Positions 24,832 to 35,763 of a DNA stretch of 64,000 bases are shown one piece after another. The position numbers and the translations under genes are program-made. The stretch is from Lunularia cruciata (lineage: Eukaryota > Streptophyta > Marchantiopsida > Lunulariales > Lunulariaceae), in the NCBI GenBank assembly GCA_948567375.1, contig OX419758.1:50855473-50919472 (forward strand), read 5' to 3'. The notes beneath the pieces were generated by a model, which did no database searches, was not told where the DNA came from, and saw only the letters and a program-made list of their open reading frames with translations. Positions within the stretch are counted from its first letter, which is position 1. Every line of letters starts with the position of its first letter.

Positions 24832-24989
24832 CTTTCTTTCTTCTTCATTGTCTCTCAGATTACCTCTCTCAAATTCTCCTCTACACACCAGCGCATCTTT
24901 GACTCTACTTCCCTTCCCACAATCTCTTACAAGACGACTCCTCAATGGCAAAGGAAAATTGCTTGACATTGCTTTGTCGTTAGCCCAAG

Positions 24990-24996
24990 TTTTATA
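24990..24996 (-). promoter_or_regulatory. TATA box upstream of the LTR ORF (solo LTR copy)
   Basis: TATAAAA on the minus strand lies about 160 bp upstream of the ORF start at 24831. The motif is at the same distance in the other LTR (44980-44986), so it is probably the LTR promoter. Confidence 0.55.
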
Positions 24997-25389
24997 GAGA
25001 TGCACCTTCTTCATCTCTCTTCAATTCAAGTTTCTAACAAGAAATCACACCTCTTGCATGCTCCTAACACTGTCAAGTGTCCTTCACGTATATGACCGCC
25101 AGTTTTTAAACGGTCCCTTCTTGAATTTCTCACCCCAAAGGAAAGTTGTTACATTGTCTTCACCTTGGGTTGAGCACCTCTCAATACAAAGACTTCTTAC
25201 TTTGGGTTGTATGCTGACAGGGCAATTCCGAGTACTTTGCCTTATGACCCAAAGCCACATTGCCTCGGGTTTCATCCCGAGGACTCTTTTCTTTGCCTTC
25301 TTTGGCCATACAAGCGCAATCCAACTTCTCTATACACTTCTTCTTCTTTATTTAAAAAAAAAAACAAAAAATGTGGGTACCACATTGTG

Positions 25390-27250
25390 TCCACATCTGA
25401 AGCTCCTTCTTTTGAATCTGATTTCGAATAATCAAAGATGATGTATCTGAATGTGAATTGTTGGTGGTGTTACTCACAAGAACTATGACTATGGTTTGAT
25501 GGCCCAATCCTCAAGTGCCCTTTGTGCTATTGATCAATTGTGCATGCTGCTCTCAACCATGGCCTCCCAAGAAGTAAGTCATAGCTTGAATCCTTCAAGA
25601 CTTAGAAAGTCATGAGATTTTGAACTCCCATAACTGAAACTACCACCTTATCCATCACCCCTATTGGTCGAACTTGTTGCTTCTTTGTCATGCTCACCAC
25701 AAATATTGAAGGTCTAGAGAGAATCATACCAAACTTCTTCATCAACCTTTCTGAAATGGCATTCATTGCTGATCCTCCATCAACCAATGCATCCTTGATG
25801 TTGTGACCATTCACTCTCACATCAATCTTGGAGGCATATTCACAAGCCTCCCATGGTGTTGGTTTAGCATCCACCACCCCCATTGATATTGGAACCTTTT
25901 CCTTCTTCTTCCTCTTGCTCCTTGTAGAACTCAAACCACCTCTAAACTTCTTTCTCAAAGTAGGATAAAAAGAAATCAATTGGCCCATTGTGATGTTAGC
26001 CTTGTGACTACTAACATCTTCCAAGAAATTGTTGTTCCATTGTTGCTTTGAGATCAAGAAGTCTTCCATCCCCAACTTCTTCCTTGGAGTCTTTGTTTTT
26101 GATGGTGTTGAATTGCTTGTGCAAGTGCTCCTAATAGGCATAGGAGTATCTTGGCTTGGAGTAAATCCTTGAGAAGAATGCACATCCTATGCAAAACAAG
26201 CTCTCTTCTTCTCTTGTGTCAAAAGATCCAAATTAAGACCCTTGGACTTTGAGCACTCTCCCTTCTCATAATTGCTCTCAACCACATCTATAGATGCTGT
26301 CCCCTTACCTTTGTTTGGATTAGGAGGTACTTGGGTTTCAATTCCTCCTTCATAATCCCTTCCTCCATGGTAAGTGGAATTTGGGCAATTCCTTTGGATG
26401 TGACTTTGTCCTCCACAACCAAAACAATTTCTCTCATTGAAATTGATGGTTGGTTGGCCTTCTCTATATGGATAACTTTCATAAATCCTAGATCCCCTTG
26501 TAACATTCTAATCCACCTCTCTCTTCTCCATAGTTGCACCACATTGATCTTGATAACTACAAGTTGTTCTGTGATGGTTTGAAGTAGATCCTTTGGTGGA
26601 GGTGCAAGAACTAGAGCAACTACTACTTGTGGTGCAACCCTTGCCACCAAAGTATCAAAAGTTCCACTATACTTGCAACCTTGAGGAGGATGCATAACCT
26701 CCTTCATCACCAAATCACTCTCATCTCCTTCCAAACTTTCTTCCATACAAATTGCAATCTTGATAGCTTCAACCTTGGAAGAAGGTTTCATATATCTCAC
26801 CTTGCTTCAAATTTGTGGTCTCAACCTTCCCACAAAATTCTTGGTGAGCATAGCACCTATGCCAATCATAGTAGTCTCTACATCATCCTTACTCCTCCTC
26901 AATACTATGCAAAATTTGGACTCTAACTTTTCCACTCTTTCCGTATAGACTCTCACTTTCTTTCCATCTCCTTGCTTGAGAAAGGTAGCCTCACTCATCA
27001 ATCTCTCATAAATCTCATCTAGAAGAAAGTTCTCAATGAGTGCTAAAGTCAAGACTTCTTCCCCATCTCTACTCTCTCTCTTTTCTTATTCTAACTCATA
27101 CCATGTAAGTGTTGCATCCTCAAAGAACTGGTAATAATGAGGCCCACTCATTTTTCATTCTCTCATTGTTTCCTATGCAAGCTCTCTTGAAATCTCTCAC
27201 AAAGACCTTCACATCTTTTCTATCTTTGCCAAAGAAAACTAAAAGTTTCT
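25390..27250 (-). pseudogene. gag-pro: Gag-protease half of element C
   Basis: Minus-strand family-1 blocks. The capsid region is 26807-27052 (ENFLLDEIYERLMSEATFL). The Pro-rich linker and degenerate knuckle lie in 26288-26800, where frame changes obscure the Cys residues. The protease is 25602-26183 (ALVDGGSAMNAISERLM, the DGGS form). The codon that is a stop in A and B just before the protease is Gln here. The region ends at the TTGTG site at 25385-25389, beyond which the rest of pol lies at 20865 and below. Confidence 0.8.
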
Positions 27251-28118
27251 CCAATCTAACCCCTCACTATCTTTCTTTCCTCTCAATTTTGTTTCCTCTT
27301 TTCTTTTCAATCACTTTATAACTAATAGAGTATATACATGACTAACATCATTAGAGAGTAATCCACCCTAGGCAACACAAAAGGCTCTAAGGTTTCTATA
27401 GCAACATCAAATCCTAGAGAGCATATTAATTGAACTCTCATGGATTGTTTATTAATAGGTTTATGGATAGTTTATCCATACATTGAGCCATTTGGCCTAG
27501 AAACCTTTCTATTTAGCGCATGTATTTTAGATTTGGTCTGAAAACCACCCACTCACATTAAAAACTCATAACTCTTTGCACAAGAATGATCTTTCTCTAT
27601 TTTTTGTATCAAAAGGTAAAATACAATACACTAAATTTTCTTGGAAATTTTCAGGAAAATCCACTGAAAATTGAAAATATGGCAGACTATGTACAATTTT
27701 CTAGAGAGCATGCAGTTGCAAGAGCAGTTTACACTATCAACACTCAAAGATTCTAGCCCAATGCACATAGTAGCTCTCACAATAATTCCAAGTGTGCTAA
27801 CTGAAAGATAAACCAAGCTATCATGTATAAAAATTTCAAGTACAAATCTCAAACTTGTGATTTTACCCAAAGTCATCTTAATCTCCAAAATCTGCAATCC
27901 CACTTCACACAATCTCTCCAAATCCTCTCAAGTGCACAAGATGTACAAAATCACCTAAAAGACATCAATATGAAGTATAGGGTATAAAAATGGGTCCAAG
28001 TTCTCTAAAATAAGTTCAACCCTCTCCTCCCTTAAAGTTCTCTCCAAGTGAGCTCTCATAGCCTCCTTCTATCTAATATAGAATTGTACACAGAACATTA
28101 GCTTGCCTTTTAGAGAGG
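27251..28118 (-). other. Leader of element C, lacking the zinc-knuckle ORF
   Basis: Purine-rich pre-gag tract and leader match B and D. At about 27480 the sequence jumps from ...gtttatccata to cattgagccatttggcc, skipping the ~700 bp that hold the leader ORF in B (35270-35960). This is a deletion in C rather than an ancestral lack, because A, B and D all carry the ORF. Confidence 0.65.
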
Positions 28119-28134
28119 TCACGGCAACAGAACT
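28119..28134 (-). other. Degenerate primer binding site of element C
   Basis: In the minus sense it reads TAGTTCTGTTGCCGTGA, the tRNA-Glu-type site with several substitutions. It lies five bases from the 5' LTR. Confidence 0.6.
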
Positions 28135-28139
28135 AAAAA

Positions 28140-28837
28140 TAAGAGTCTGCTTGTCTCTCACTCAAGATGAACCTTTGATAGCTATTATGGTAGCACACCA
28201 TGGACAAAGAAGACAAAGAACCCCAACTCCATCATACTTCTCCAAGGCTAACACTCCAAGACTCAAGACATTGCTCACTAGAGAACCCAATAGATAGTTG
28301 AGAGAGATAATTGCAAATGAAAGGATGATGAGTACCTCCTCACCCCTTGTTTATATACTTGTGAAATAGTTATGCACTAAAGTTATTATTTACCACAATA
28401 ACTCAAGTTACTAGACTAAAAGTCAAGTAAAGTCAAAAAGTATAAAGGAATATCCATCCATATGGGCATATTCTACTAAGCATGTGATCTTATCTTGACC
28501 CAGCCACTAAGTCAAGGATTCTTTCACATGGGCTATCCTTGAACTATAGAAGAATCCAAAACAAAAAGGTTTGTGGGCCCAAGAGTTCTCAACTCTTTCC
28601 TCAAAGCCAAAGACCTAGGAATAATACCAAGTCAACACACTAGAACCCAAAATAGTGATGCTCATCTTTTCCACTTCCTCTAAAGTAAGGTCCCTACTAT
28701 TTTAGTTATGACTAACTTTAGCTGATCATGACTCATGTAGAACCATCCTTTATTTCTATATAAATAATATCTCTCAAGTATTTGTAATACTAAGCTACAT
28801 ATCATAATATGACACACATGCACAAACAAGTGTTATA
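28140..28837 (-). repeat. 5' LTR of element C
   Basis: A 698-bp family-1 LTR, diverged at its ends (TAAGAGTCTGC for TGTGAGCCGGC and TGTTATA for TGTTACA). It is followed by the target duplication GTAC (28838-28841). Divergence from the other family-1 LTRs is higher than between B and D, in keeping with C being older than its nested insertions. Confidence 0.88.
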
Positions 28838-28841
28838 GTAC

Positions 28842-28893
28842 ACATGCACAAATAGGTGTTATAGTATGTGGTGGGTTTACTTGGAGTGCCGCT
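28842..28893 (+). repeat. Right end of element Q's 5' LTR
   Basis: Short continuation of the LTR interrupted at 10875. It contains acatgcacaaataggtgttata, which by chance or by descent resembles the family-1 LTR terminus. The precise LTR end before the primer site is uncertain. Confidence 0.4.
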
Positions 28894-28904
28894 TGGTATC
28901 AGCC
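28894..28904 (+). other. Primer binding site-like motif of element Q
   Basis: TGGTATCAGCC resembles TGGTATCAGAGC, the common plant LTR retrotransposon site complementary to initiator tRNA-Met. It lies about 40 bp before the gag-like frame opens. Confidence 0.4.
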
Positions 28905-28944
28905 TATATCACAAGTCCCAAGGAGGGAGGAGAAGGACCCTAAG

Positions 28945-29492
28945 TTGGACTTTAATACAAGAGCTGACCTAGTTGAGAGTGCACTTGTTATATCTAGATT
29001 GTTGTTGTGGGGCATGGAAGAGATCTATGGGGCATCCAAAGGCCCCAAGTGTTACTCTGGTACAATGGGCACCATTGAGTTGGATGACTTCATCCAAGAA
29101 TTTGATAATTGGTGTGATCTGCAACAGATGTGGACCCCGAAGTTGTTCACACTCTTCATGGCATGGAAGGGCTTGTTTTCACATTTGGAGGGTCCGCCAA
29201 TGGATTACTGCCATGAGTTCAGGAGAGCTTACTTGGAGGAGATTGAGCTATGGAGATAGTATTGGTCCCAGAACTCTGTCTCCATTACTTCAGGCTCAAT
29301 TTCTAGGGATAGATTGATTGTACCCTTGAGTTCTAGCTTGAGTAGCATTGGTGGAACTAGTGGAGGTGCACTAGTTAGAGATAGTGCTATTAAGAGTGGA
29401 GGTACCGCTACGGGAGGTGGTGTGGTATCAAGGTTTAAACCCACGGTGGAGTTCTTCAAATGTTTGAGGCAGGACTACTAGGGAGTGCGGAC
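28945..29492 (+). pseudogene. gag: Gag N-terminal half of element Q
   Basis: A Gag-like frame with GTIELDDFIQEFDNW, FMAWKGLFSHLEGPPMD, EFRRAYLEEIELWR and a Gly/Ser-rich linker. Stops at 29257 (TAG for an expected Arg/Trp) and 29479 (TAG) interrupt an otherwise constant frame. It is cut at 29492 by element B. The Gag differs from those of families 1 and 2. Its pol partner is probably of the PHD type seen in P, judging only from the shared LTR type. Confidence 0.6.
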
Positions 29493-30185
29493 TATGAGCC
29501 GGCCTGTCTCTCACTTAGGATGAACCTCTGATGGCTATTATGGTAGCGCACCATGGACTAAGAAGGCAAGGAACCTCAACTCCATCATACTCCTCCAAGG
29601 CTAACACTCCAAGACTCAAGACATTGCTCACTAGAGAACTCAATGAGAGAGAGATAGTTGCAAATGAAAGGATGATGAGTAACTCCTCACCCCTTGTTTA
29701 TATACTTGTGAAATAGTTCTGTACCAAAGTTACTAATTACCGTAGTAACTCAAGTTACTAGACTAAAAGTCAAGTAAAGTCAAAAAGTAGAAAGGAATAA
29801 CCATTCACAAGGGCATATTCCCCTAAGCATGTGGTCTTATCTTGACCCAACCACTAAGTCAAGGATTCCTTCACATGGGCTATCCTTGGACTAAAGAAGA
29901 ATCCAAAACAAAAAGGCTTGCAGGCCCAAGAGTTCTCAACTCTTTCCTCAAAGCCAAACACCTAGGAATAATACCAAGTGAACACACTAAAATCCGAAAT
30001 AGTGGTGCTCATCTTTTCTACTTCCTCTAAAGTAAGGTCCTCTCTATCTTAGCTATGACTTAACTTTAGCTAACCATGACTAATATAGAACCATCCTTTA
30101 TCTCTATATAAATAATATGTCTTAAATACTTGTAATACCAAGGTAAATATCACAATACCACACACATGCACAAATGGGTGTTACA
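29493..30185 (-). repeat. 3' LTR of element B
   Basis: 693 bp, family 1. It starts TATGAGCC for the canonical TGTGAGCC and ends TGTTACA. It carries the conserved TATA box (minus strand, about 29698-29705). Confidence 0.93.
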
Positions 30186-30202
30186 TTTACCCCCGGACTA
30201 AG
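30186..30202 (-). other. Polypurine tract of element B
   Basis: Minus-strand CTTAGTCCGGGGGTAAA abuts the 3' LTR start, identical to element D. Confidence 0.75.
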
Positions 30203-30233
30203 TTTTCACTTTGTCCTCAAAGTGAAGGTCTCT

Positions 30234-33200
30234 CTACCTTCTATGGTACATCTTCAATTTATCATGGTTAATCCTATCAAAGTGTCTTCCTCCCAATTCT
30301 TTGAGATCATAGGTGTAATTGCTCCACACCTTCTCCACTATGAAAGGTCCAAAGTACCTAGGCAAAAAGTTCTTTTGCACTCTCTTGAATCAAATGGAAT
30401 CAAATAACATTACCCAATCACCTTCTTTAAAAGTCTCCACCTTCTTCTTGCCTTGCCTCTTGTCATAGCTCTCCTTTTGTTTCCTTTGGGCTTGCTCCAC
30501 TCAAACCATAGCAACTGCTCTTGCCTCTTCCAACTCCATGAGTTGATCCTTCCTTGACTTCTCTGCATCACCTCCTTGTGCTTTCTTCAATCTCCTATGA
30601 ATGCTTTGGAAGGTAGGAAGATCAAAGTGAATAGGTAAGGTAGACTCAATACCATATACCAATTGAAATGGAGAATATCCGGTGGAAGTCTTCATGGTTG
30701 TCCTATACTCCCACAAAACTGCATGAATCCTCTTGTCCCAATGATGTTTAGCCCCCTCCATTTCTGCATCTTTGGCCAATATCATGCACAAGGTCTGATT
30801 GGTTCTCTCTACCAAGCCATTGGAATTTGGCTTATAGGACGTAGTTACTCTATGTATGATAGAGAAATGTCATAGCATGGCTGTAGTAATGCTTCCTGTA
30901 AACTCTCCTCCTCTATCAAAAACCAACTCCAAAGGGCATCCAAACCTAGTGATAATGCGTTCATAAAGAAATCTACCCACTTCATCTTCAATCTTGTCCC
31001 TCAATGGTCTAGCCTCAACCCACTTGGTAAGGTGATTAGTAACTACCACAATGTACCGATTGTTCCTTGGGGTTCTATTGAGAGGACCTACAAAATCAAT
31101 TCCCCACTTCTCAAAAGGTCCTAGCAATGGAATTGATCTAAGTGGTGGAGTAGATCTAGACTTTCTAGCAAAAGCTTGACAAACTTGACAAGTTTTGCAA
31201 TAATCAAGATAATCCTTGAAAATCCCTCTCCAATGGTAACCTGCATCTAAAATCTTGAAAGCAATCACCTTTCCTGCAAAGTGTCCTCCACATACTAAAC
31301 CTTCATGAAACTCCTTTATGAGAAGGATAGACTCTTCCTTGCCCACTGCTCTTCAAAGTGGACCATTTGCTCCTTGGTGAAAAAGAATATCCTCCACCAG
31401 TGTAAGGTCTAGATCTTGCTACAAGGGCCTTCCTCTCCCGAGCATGCATCCCTTTTGGATAGTTACCTCTTGTCACAAAATCCACAATCTCCTTGTACTC
31501 CATTGGAACCTCTTGAGTGATTGAGATTGTCATGAGCTCCTCATCTCGAAGGAATCATCCACTAGCTCATCTCCATCATGATCATAGGCTCTAGATAACA
31601 AATCAGCATTTGCATGTTTCTTTCTTGGCCTATTCTCAATGGTGTAATCATACTTAGACAAGAGTATCATCCACCTTGCTAGTCTCCCTTCAACATTAGG
31701 CTTGTTGAAGATGTACTTCAAAGCCTTGTGATCCATGACAATGGTGGCTTTCCCTCCAATCAAGTAATGTCTAAACTTCTTGAGACCAAAGATCACTGCC
31801 AACCCTTCTCTCTCTATGACAGAGTAGTTCTTCTCTGCTGAAACCATCTGCCTACTAGCATAAGCTATTGGATGATCATGCCCATCTTGGTCTAATTGAC
31901 TAAGAGTGCATCCTATAGCTACATTAGAAGCATCAGTGTAGAGGTTGAAAGGCTTACTCCAATCAGGTTTAGCAAGAATTGGAGCTACAACAAGGGATTG
32001 CTTGAGCTCCTCAAAAGCTTTGAGAGCCTCCTTGTCCTCCAAAATCACCATGTAATCTACACCCTTCTTCATGTAGATGGTCAATGCATAAGCTTTGTTG
32101 GAAAATGAGAAGATGAACCTCCTATAGTATCCAACCATCCCCAAGAATTGGTGTAACTTTGTCAAGCTTGAAGGGAATGGAAGGTTTGAGATTTTCCTCA
32201 CCTTCTCAGGATCAACTGCTATTCCATCCTTGGAGATGATATGCCCCAAAAGTAGACCTTCTTCACATCCAAAAATGCACTTCTCTGGGTTGAGTGATGC
32301 ATTTGCCTCATCCAAGCATTACAAGACTTTGATTAGGTGCTCAAAGTGCTCCTCCTTGCTCCCATAGACACAAAAGTCATCAATGAAGTCTCACAAATTT
32401 CCCAATGAAAGGTTCAAATACCTTGTTCATGAACCGTTGGAATGTGGCTGGAGCATTGCAAAGCCCAAAAGACATGACCTTGAAAGCGTAAGTTCCCCAA
32501 GGTGTGGTGAACGTGGTGACTTGTTGATGCTCTGGAGCAATCTTGATTTGGTTGTATCCACTTTAACCATCTCCAAAACTGTACCTCTCATGACCTGCAA
32601 CCTCCTCCAAGATCTCATCAATGAATGGCAATGGGTAGTAGTCCTTCTTGGTAACAGCATTGAGCTTCTTGTAATCCACACATACCCAAAGCTTGCCATT
32701 CTTTTTCTTCACAATGACAATTGGAGACACCCATTCTGAATTCTCCACCTCAAAGATAAATCTAGCCTCCTTGAGCTTATCAATCTCCTCCTTCACAACC
32801 AAAGATATTGGTGGGCTAATGCGACGTTGCTTTTGGCGGATTGGTCTTGCATGTGACTCCACCTCTATCTTGTGCTCCTCCAAGGTGACTTCCTTCAAAT
32901 CCTTGTAACTAAAAGCAAACACATGGATGAACTTGCGGAAAATCTCCTCAAATCTCACCTTCTCCTCCTTGGTAACATTTGGACCATACTTGAGGGTAGA
33001 TAACCTTCTCTCTACCTCCTCAAGTGTCAATGGTGATTTATCTGGGTCCTTCAAAACCTCTGGCTTAGGTGCAAAATCCATAGCACACAAAGGATACACA
33101 TCTGAATCAGATTCAGATTCATCCTCCTCCGTGGAAGTCTCCTCTTCCATGCTTGTGTCCACACCTGAAGCTCCTTCTTCAGAATCTGATTCCCAATAAT

Positions 33201-33810
33201 CAGAAGACAGTGTATCTGAATGTGAAGTGTTGGTGGTGTTAGTCACAGGAACTGTGACTCTATGGTTTGATGGCCCAATCCTCAAGTTCCCTTCGTGCCA
33301 TCAATCAGTTGTGCATGCTGCTCTCAACCATGGCCTCCCAAGAAGTAAGTCATAGCTTGAATCCTTCAAGACTTGGAAAGTCATGAGATTTTGAACTCCC
33401 ATAACTGAAACTACCACTTTATCCATCACCCCTATTGGTCGAACTTGTTGCTTGTTTGCCATGCTCACCACAAATGTTGAAGGTTTTGAGGGTATCATAC
33501 CCAACTTCTTCATCAACCTTTCTGACATAGCATTTACTGCTGATCCTCCATCAACCAATGCATCCTTGATGTTGTGACCATTCACTCTCACATCAATCTT
33601 GGAGGCATATTCACAAGCCTCCTATGGTGCTGGCTTGGCATCCACCACCCCCATTGATATTGGAACTTTTGCCTTCTTCTTCTTCTTGCTCCTTGTAGAA
33701 CTCAAACCACCTCTAAGCTCCTTTTTCAAGGTAGGGTTCAAAGCAATCAATTGGCCCACTGTGATGTTAGCCTTGTGACTACCAACATCCTCCAACACAT
33801 TGTAGTTCCA
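30234..33810 (-). pseudogene. pol: Pol of element B
   Basis: Minus-strand order: protease (33301-33591, ALVDGGSAVNAMSERLM), acidic linker and RT N-terminus (32563-33285), RT palm with FGLCNAP, RT thumb-RNase H (31530-32315, LYTDASNVAIGC), integrase zinc region and core (30870-31346, FDRGGEF kept) and C-terminus (30501-30815 onward, ending HRR near 30236). Breaks include TAG at about 33622, TGA at 33298, a TAA within GDGYSGYN, a 2-bp deletion at about 32393 and shifts near 31545 and 31370. A TGA after integrase SITTAML is shared with D. Confidence 0.88.
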
Positions 33811-35055
33811 TTATTGCTTTGAAATCAAGAAATCCTCCATCCCCAACTTCTTCCTTGGAGTCTTTGTTGTTGATGGTGTTGAGGTGCAAGTGCTCCTAGT
33901 AGACATAGGAGTATCCTTGCTTGAAGTAAATCCTTGAGAAGAGTGAACATCCTTTGCAAAACGAGCTCTCTTCTTCTCTTGTGCCAAAAGCTCTAAATTA
34001 AGACCCTTGGAGTTTGAGCACTCTCCCTTCTCATACTTGCTCTCAACCACATCTATGGATGCTATCCCCTTACCTTTGTTGGGATTAGGAGCCACTTGGG
34101 TTTCACTACCTCCCTCTTTCCCTCTATTGGCTCCCTCATAACCCCTTCCTCCATGGTAAGTGGAATTTGGGCAATTCCTTTGGATATGGCCTCTTCCTCC
34201 ACAACCAAAACAATTTCTATAATTGAAATTGTTGGCTGGTTGGCCTCCTCTATATGGATAGTTTCCATAACTCCTAGGCCCTCTCCCTGCATTCTGATCA
34301 ACCTCTCTCTTCTCCCATAGTTGCACCACATTGATCTTGAGATCCGCAAGTTGTTCTGTGATGGTTTGGAGTGGATCTTTTGGTGGAGGTGCAAGAACTG
34401 GAGCAACTACTACTTGTGGTGCAACCCTTGTCACCAAAGTATCAGAAGTTCCACCATACTTGTAGCCTTGAGGAGGATGCACAACCTCCTTCACCACCAA
34501 ATCACTCTCATCCCCTTCCAAACTCTCCTCCATACGAATTGTGATCTTGATAGCTTCAACCTTGGAAGAAGGTTTTTCATATCTCACCTTGCTTCTAATT
34601 TTTGGTCTCAACCCTCTCACAAAATTCTTGGTGAGCATGGCCCCTATGCCAATCATTGTAGTCTCCACATCATCCCCACCCTTCCTCAACACTATGCAAA
34701 ATCTGGACTCTAACTTTTCCACTCTTTCCACATAGACTCTCACTTTCTCTCCTTCTCCTTGCTTGAGAAATGTAACCCCACTCATCAATCTCTCATAACT
34801 CTCATCAGGAAGAAAGTTCTCAATGAGTGCTGAAGTCAAAGTCTCCCAAGACTCCTCTTCCCCATCTCTCCTCTCTCTCTTTTGGTATTCTGACTCATAC
34901 CATGTAAGTGCTGCATCCTCAAAGAAATCTGGTAATAATGAGGCCCACTCATTCTTCCTCCTCTCATTGTTTCCTATTCAAGCTCTCTTGAAGTCTCTCA
35001 CAAAGGCCTCCACATCTTCTTCATCCTTGCCAAAGAAAACCGGAAGTTTCCCCAT
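33811..35055 (-). pseudogene. gag: Gag of element B
   Basis: It starts at the Met at 35055 (MGKLPVFF), aligned with D. A TGA at about 34982 replaces the Cys codon of D. Otherwise the frame is open to a TAA at 33811, at the codon that is Gln in C and D and TAG in A. Capsid block ENFLPDESYERLMSGVTFL; nucleocapsid knuckle CFGCGGRGHIQRNC at about 34170-34215; basic C-terminal region before protease. Confidence 0.87.
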
Positions 35056-35286
35056 CTTAACCCCTCACTATCTTTCTTTTCTCTCAATTTTTTTTTCTCT
35101 TTTCTTTTCTCTCACTCTATTACTAATAGAGTATATACATGACTAACACCATCTGAGAATAATCCACTCTAGGGAACACAAAAGGTTCAGGTTGCTCCAA
35201 GATTTCTATAGCAACATCAAATCCTAGAGTGCATATTAATCTAACTCTCATGGATAGTTTATCCATAAGTTGAAAGATTATCTCCA

Positions 35287-35763
35287 TCACTTATCTTGAG
35301 AACTAGCTGATGAAGGTGATAGTATTTCTGTAGCTGTACTAAGACTCTCTCCAAGATCCTTCACCAAAGTTTCCAAAAGTGCTTTTACTCCACTACACTC
35401 GTGTCCTTTTGGAAGTCCTTCAACTCCACAAACCTCACACAACTCCTTGGTCTTAGATCTTCTCCCTCCCAATCTTGGTGAAGAAGGTCCAACATGCAAA
35501 CCCAAGTCAAGTAAGCCTCTCCTTTCCCTCAATCTCATGCTCTCAAAGGTCAATGGACATGAACTTGCCTTATGTCCCTTCTCTCCATATAGAAAGCACT
35601 TAGACTCACTCTTTCCTCCAAGTGGTATAGGTTTTTGGATCCTCTCAATACTCTCTTCAAATTCTATTGTAAACTCTCTTTTCCTCAAATCAACCCCTAC
35701 AATCACCTCAAACCCTTGGGGAACCTTGCATAATCTCAATTTCCACTCTTGATGACCCTCCAT
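35287..35763 (-). CDS. Zinc-knuckle leader ORF of element B
   Basis: An open 158-codon ORF between primer site and gag. The N-terminal half is EWKLRLCKVPQGFEV..., the knuckle is CFLYGEKGHKASSC (second Cys changed to Tyr), then a basic RRSKTKELCEVCGVEG segment with a second Cys/His cluster (CEVCGVEGLPKGHEC), and a Ser-rich tail ending SSQDK. It is closely similar to D's copy. The knuckle suggests nucleic-acid binding. The position upstream of gag is unusual for Ty3 elements; some Tat/Ogre elements have an unrelated ORF there. The frame is intact but the key Cys is lost. Confidence 0.6.
   Translation of the reverse strand: MEGHQEWKLRLCKVPQGFEVIVGVDLRKREFTIEFEESIERIQKPIPLGGKSESKCFLYGEKGHKASSCPLTFESMRLRERRGLLDLGLHVGPSSPRLGGRRSKTKELCEVCGVEGLPKGHECSGVKALLETLVKDLGESLSTATEILSPSSASSQDK

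Larger units (their letters stand above)
20870..25384 (-). mobile_element. Family-2 solo LTR (about 3.8 kb net) with an internal ORF
   Basis: In its own orientation it begins TGTGGTACCCACATTTTTTG (right edge) and ends ...GATTGTCATA (left edge). The same ends bound the LTRs of element F (43642-45420 and from 58966). The flanks are TTGTG at 20865-20869 and 25385-25389, a 5-bp target duplication. The joined flanks restore the protease-RT linker of element C. No family-2 gag or pol lies inside, so it is a solo LTR. Net length is 3820 bp after removing the family-1 solo LTR at 21527-22217. Confidence 0.9.
10876..28837 (-). mobile_element. Family-1 Ty3/gypsy element C (nested host of A and a family-2 solo LTR)
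   Basis: Its 3' LTR begins with 12 bp at 10876-10887 and resumes at 18642 after element A. A pol remnant (18750-20865) is followed by the family-2 solo LTR, then the gag-protease half (25390-28118) and the 5' LTR (28140-28837). Outer target duplications are GTAC at 10872-10875 and 28838-28841. The two halves join in the acidic protease-RT linker; TTGTG flanks the inserted solo LTR. A deletion removed most of the 3' LTR and the integrase C-terminus (breakpoint about 18735), and another removed the leader ORF (about 27480). Confidence 0.85.

Noticed and set aside
28842..28865. Second family-1 LTR end in tandem with element C's 5' LTR
   Set aside because: Only about 20 bp resemble the LTR terminus, and the GTAC duplication already sets C's end at 28837; better read as Q's LTR sequence or a tiny duplication.
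29531..29716. A 61-codon + strand ORF repeated in most minus-oriented family-1 LTRs (also 21565, 36650, 46566, 53700)
   Set aside because: It is the antisense of the LTR and is similar only because the LTRs are recent copies. It crosses the reverse complement of the TATA box, and A's LTR has stops in it.
34321..34713. Long ORFs opposite gag (also 13480-13872 and 51389-51751)
   Set aside because: Antisense shadows of the capsid region; no start context or domain, and the sense strand is clearly the coding one.
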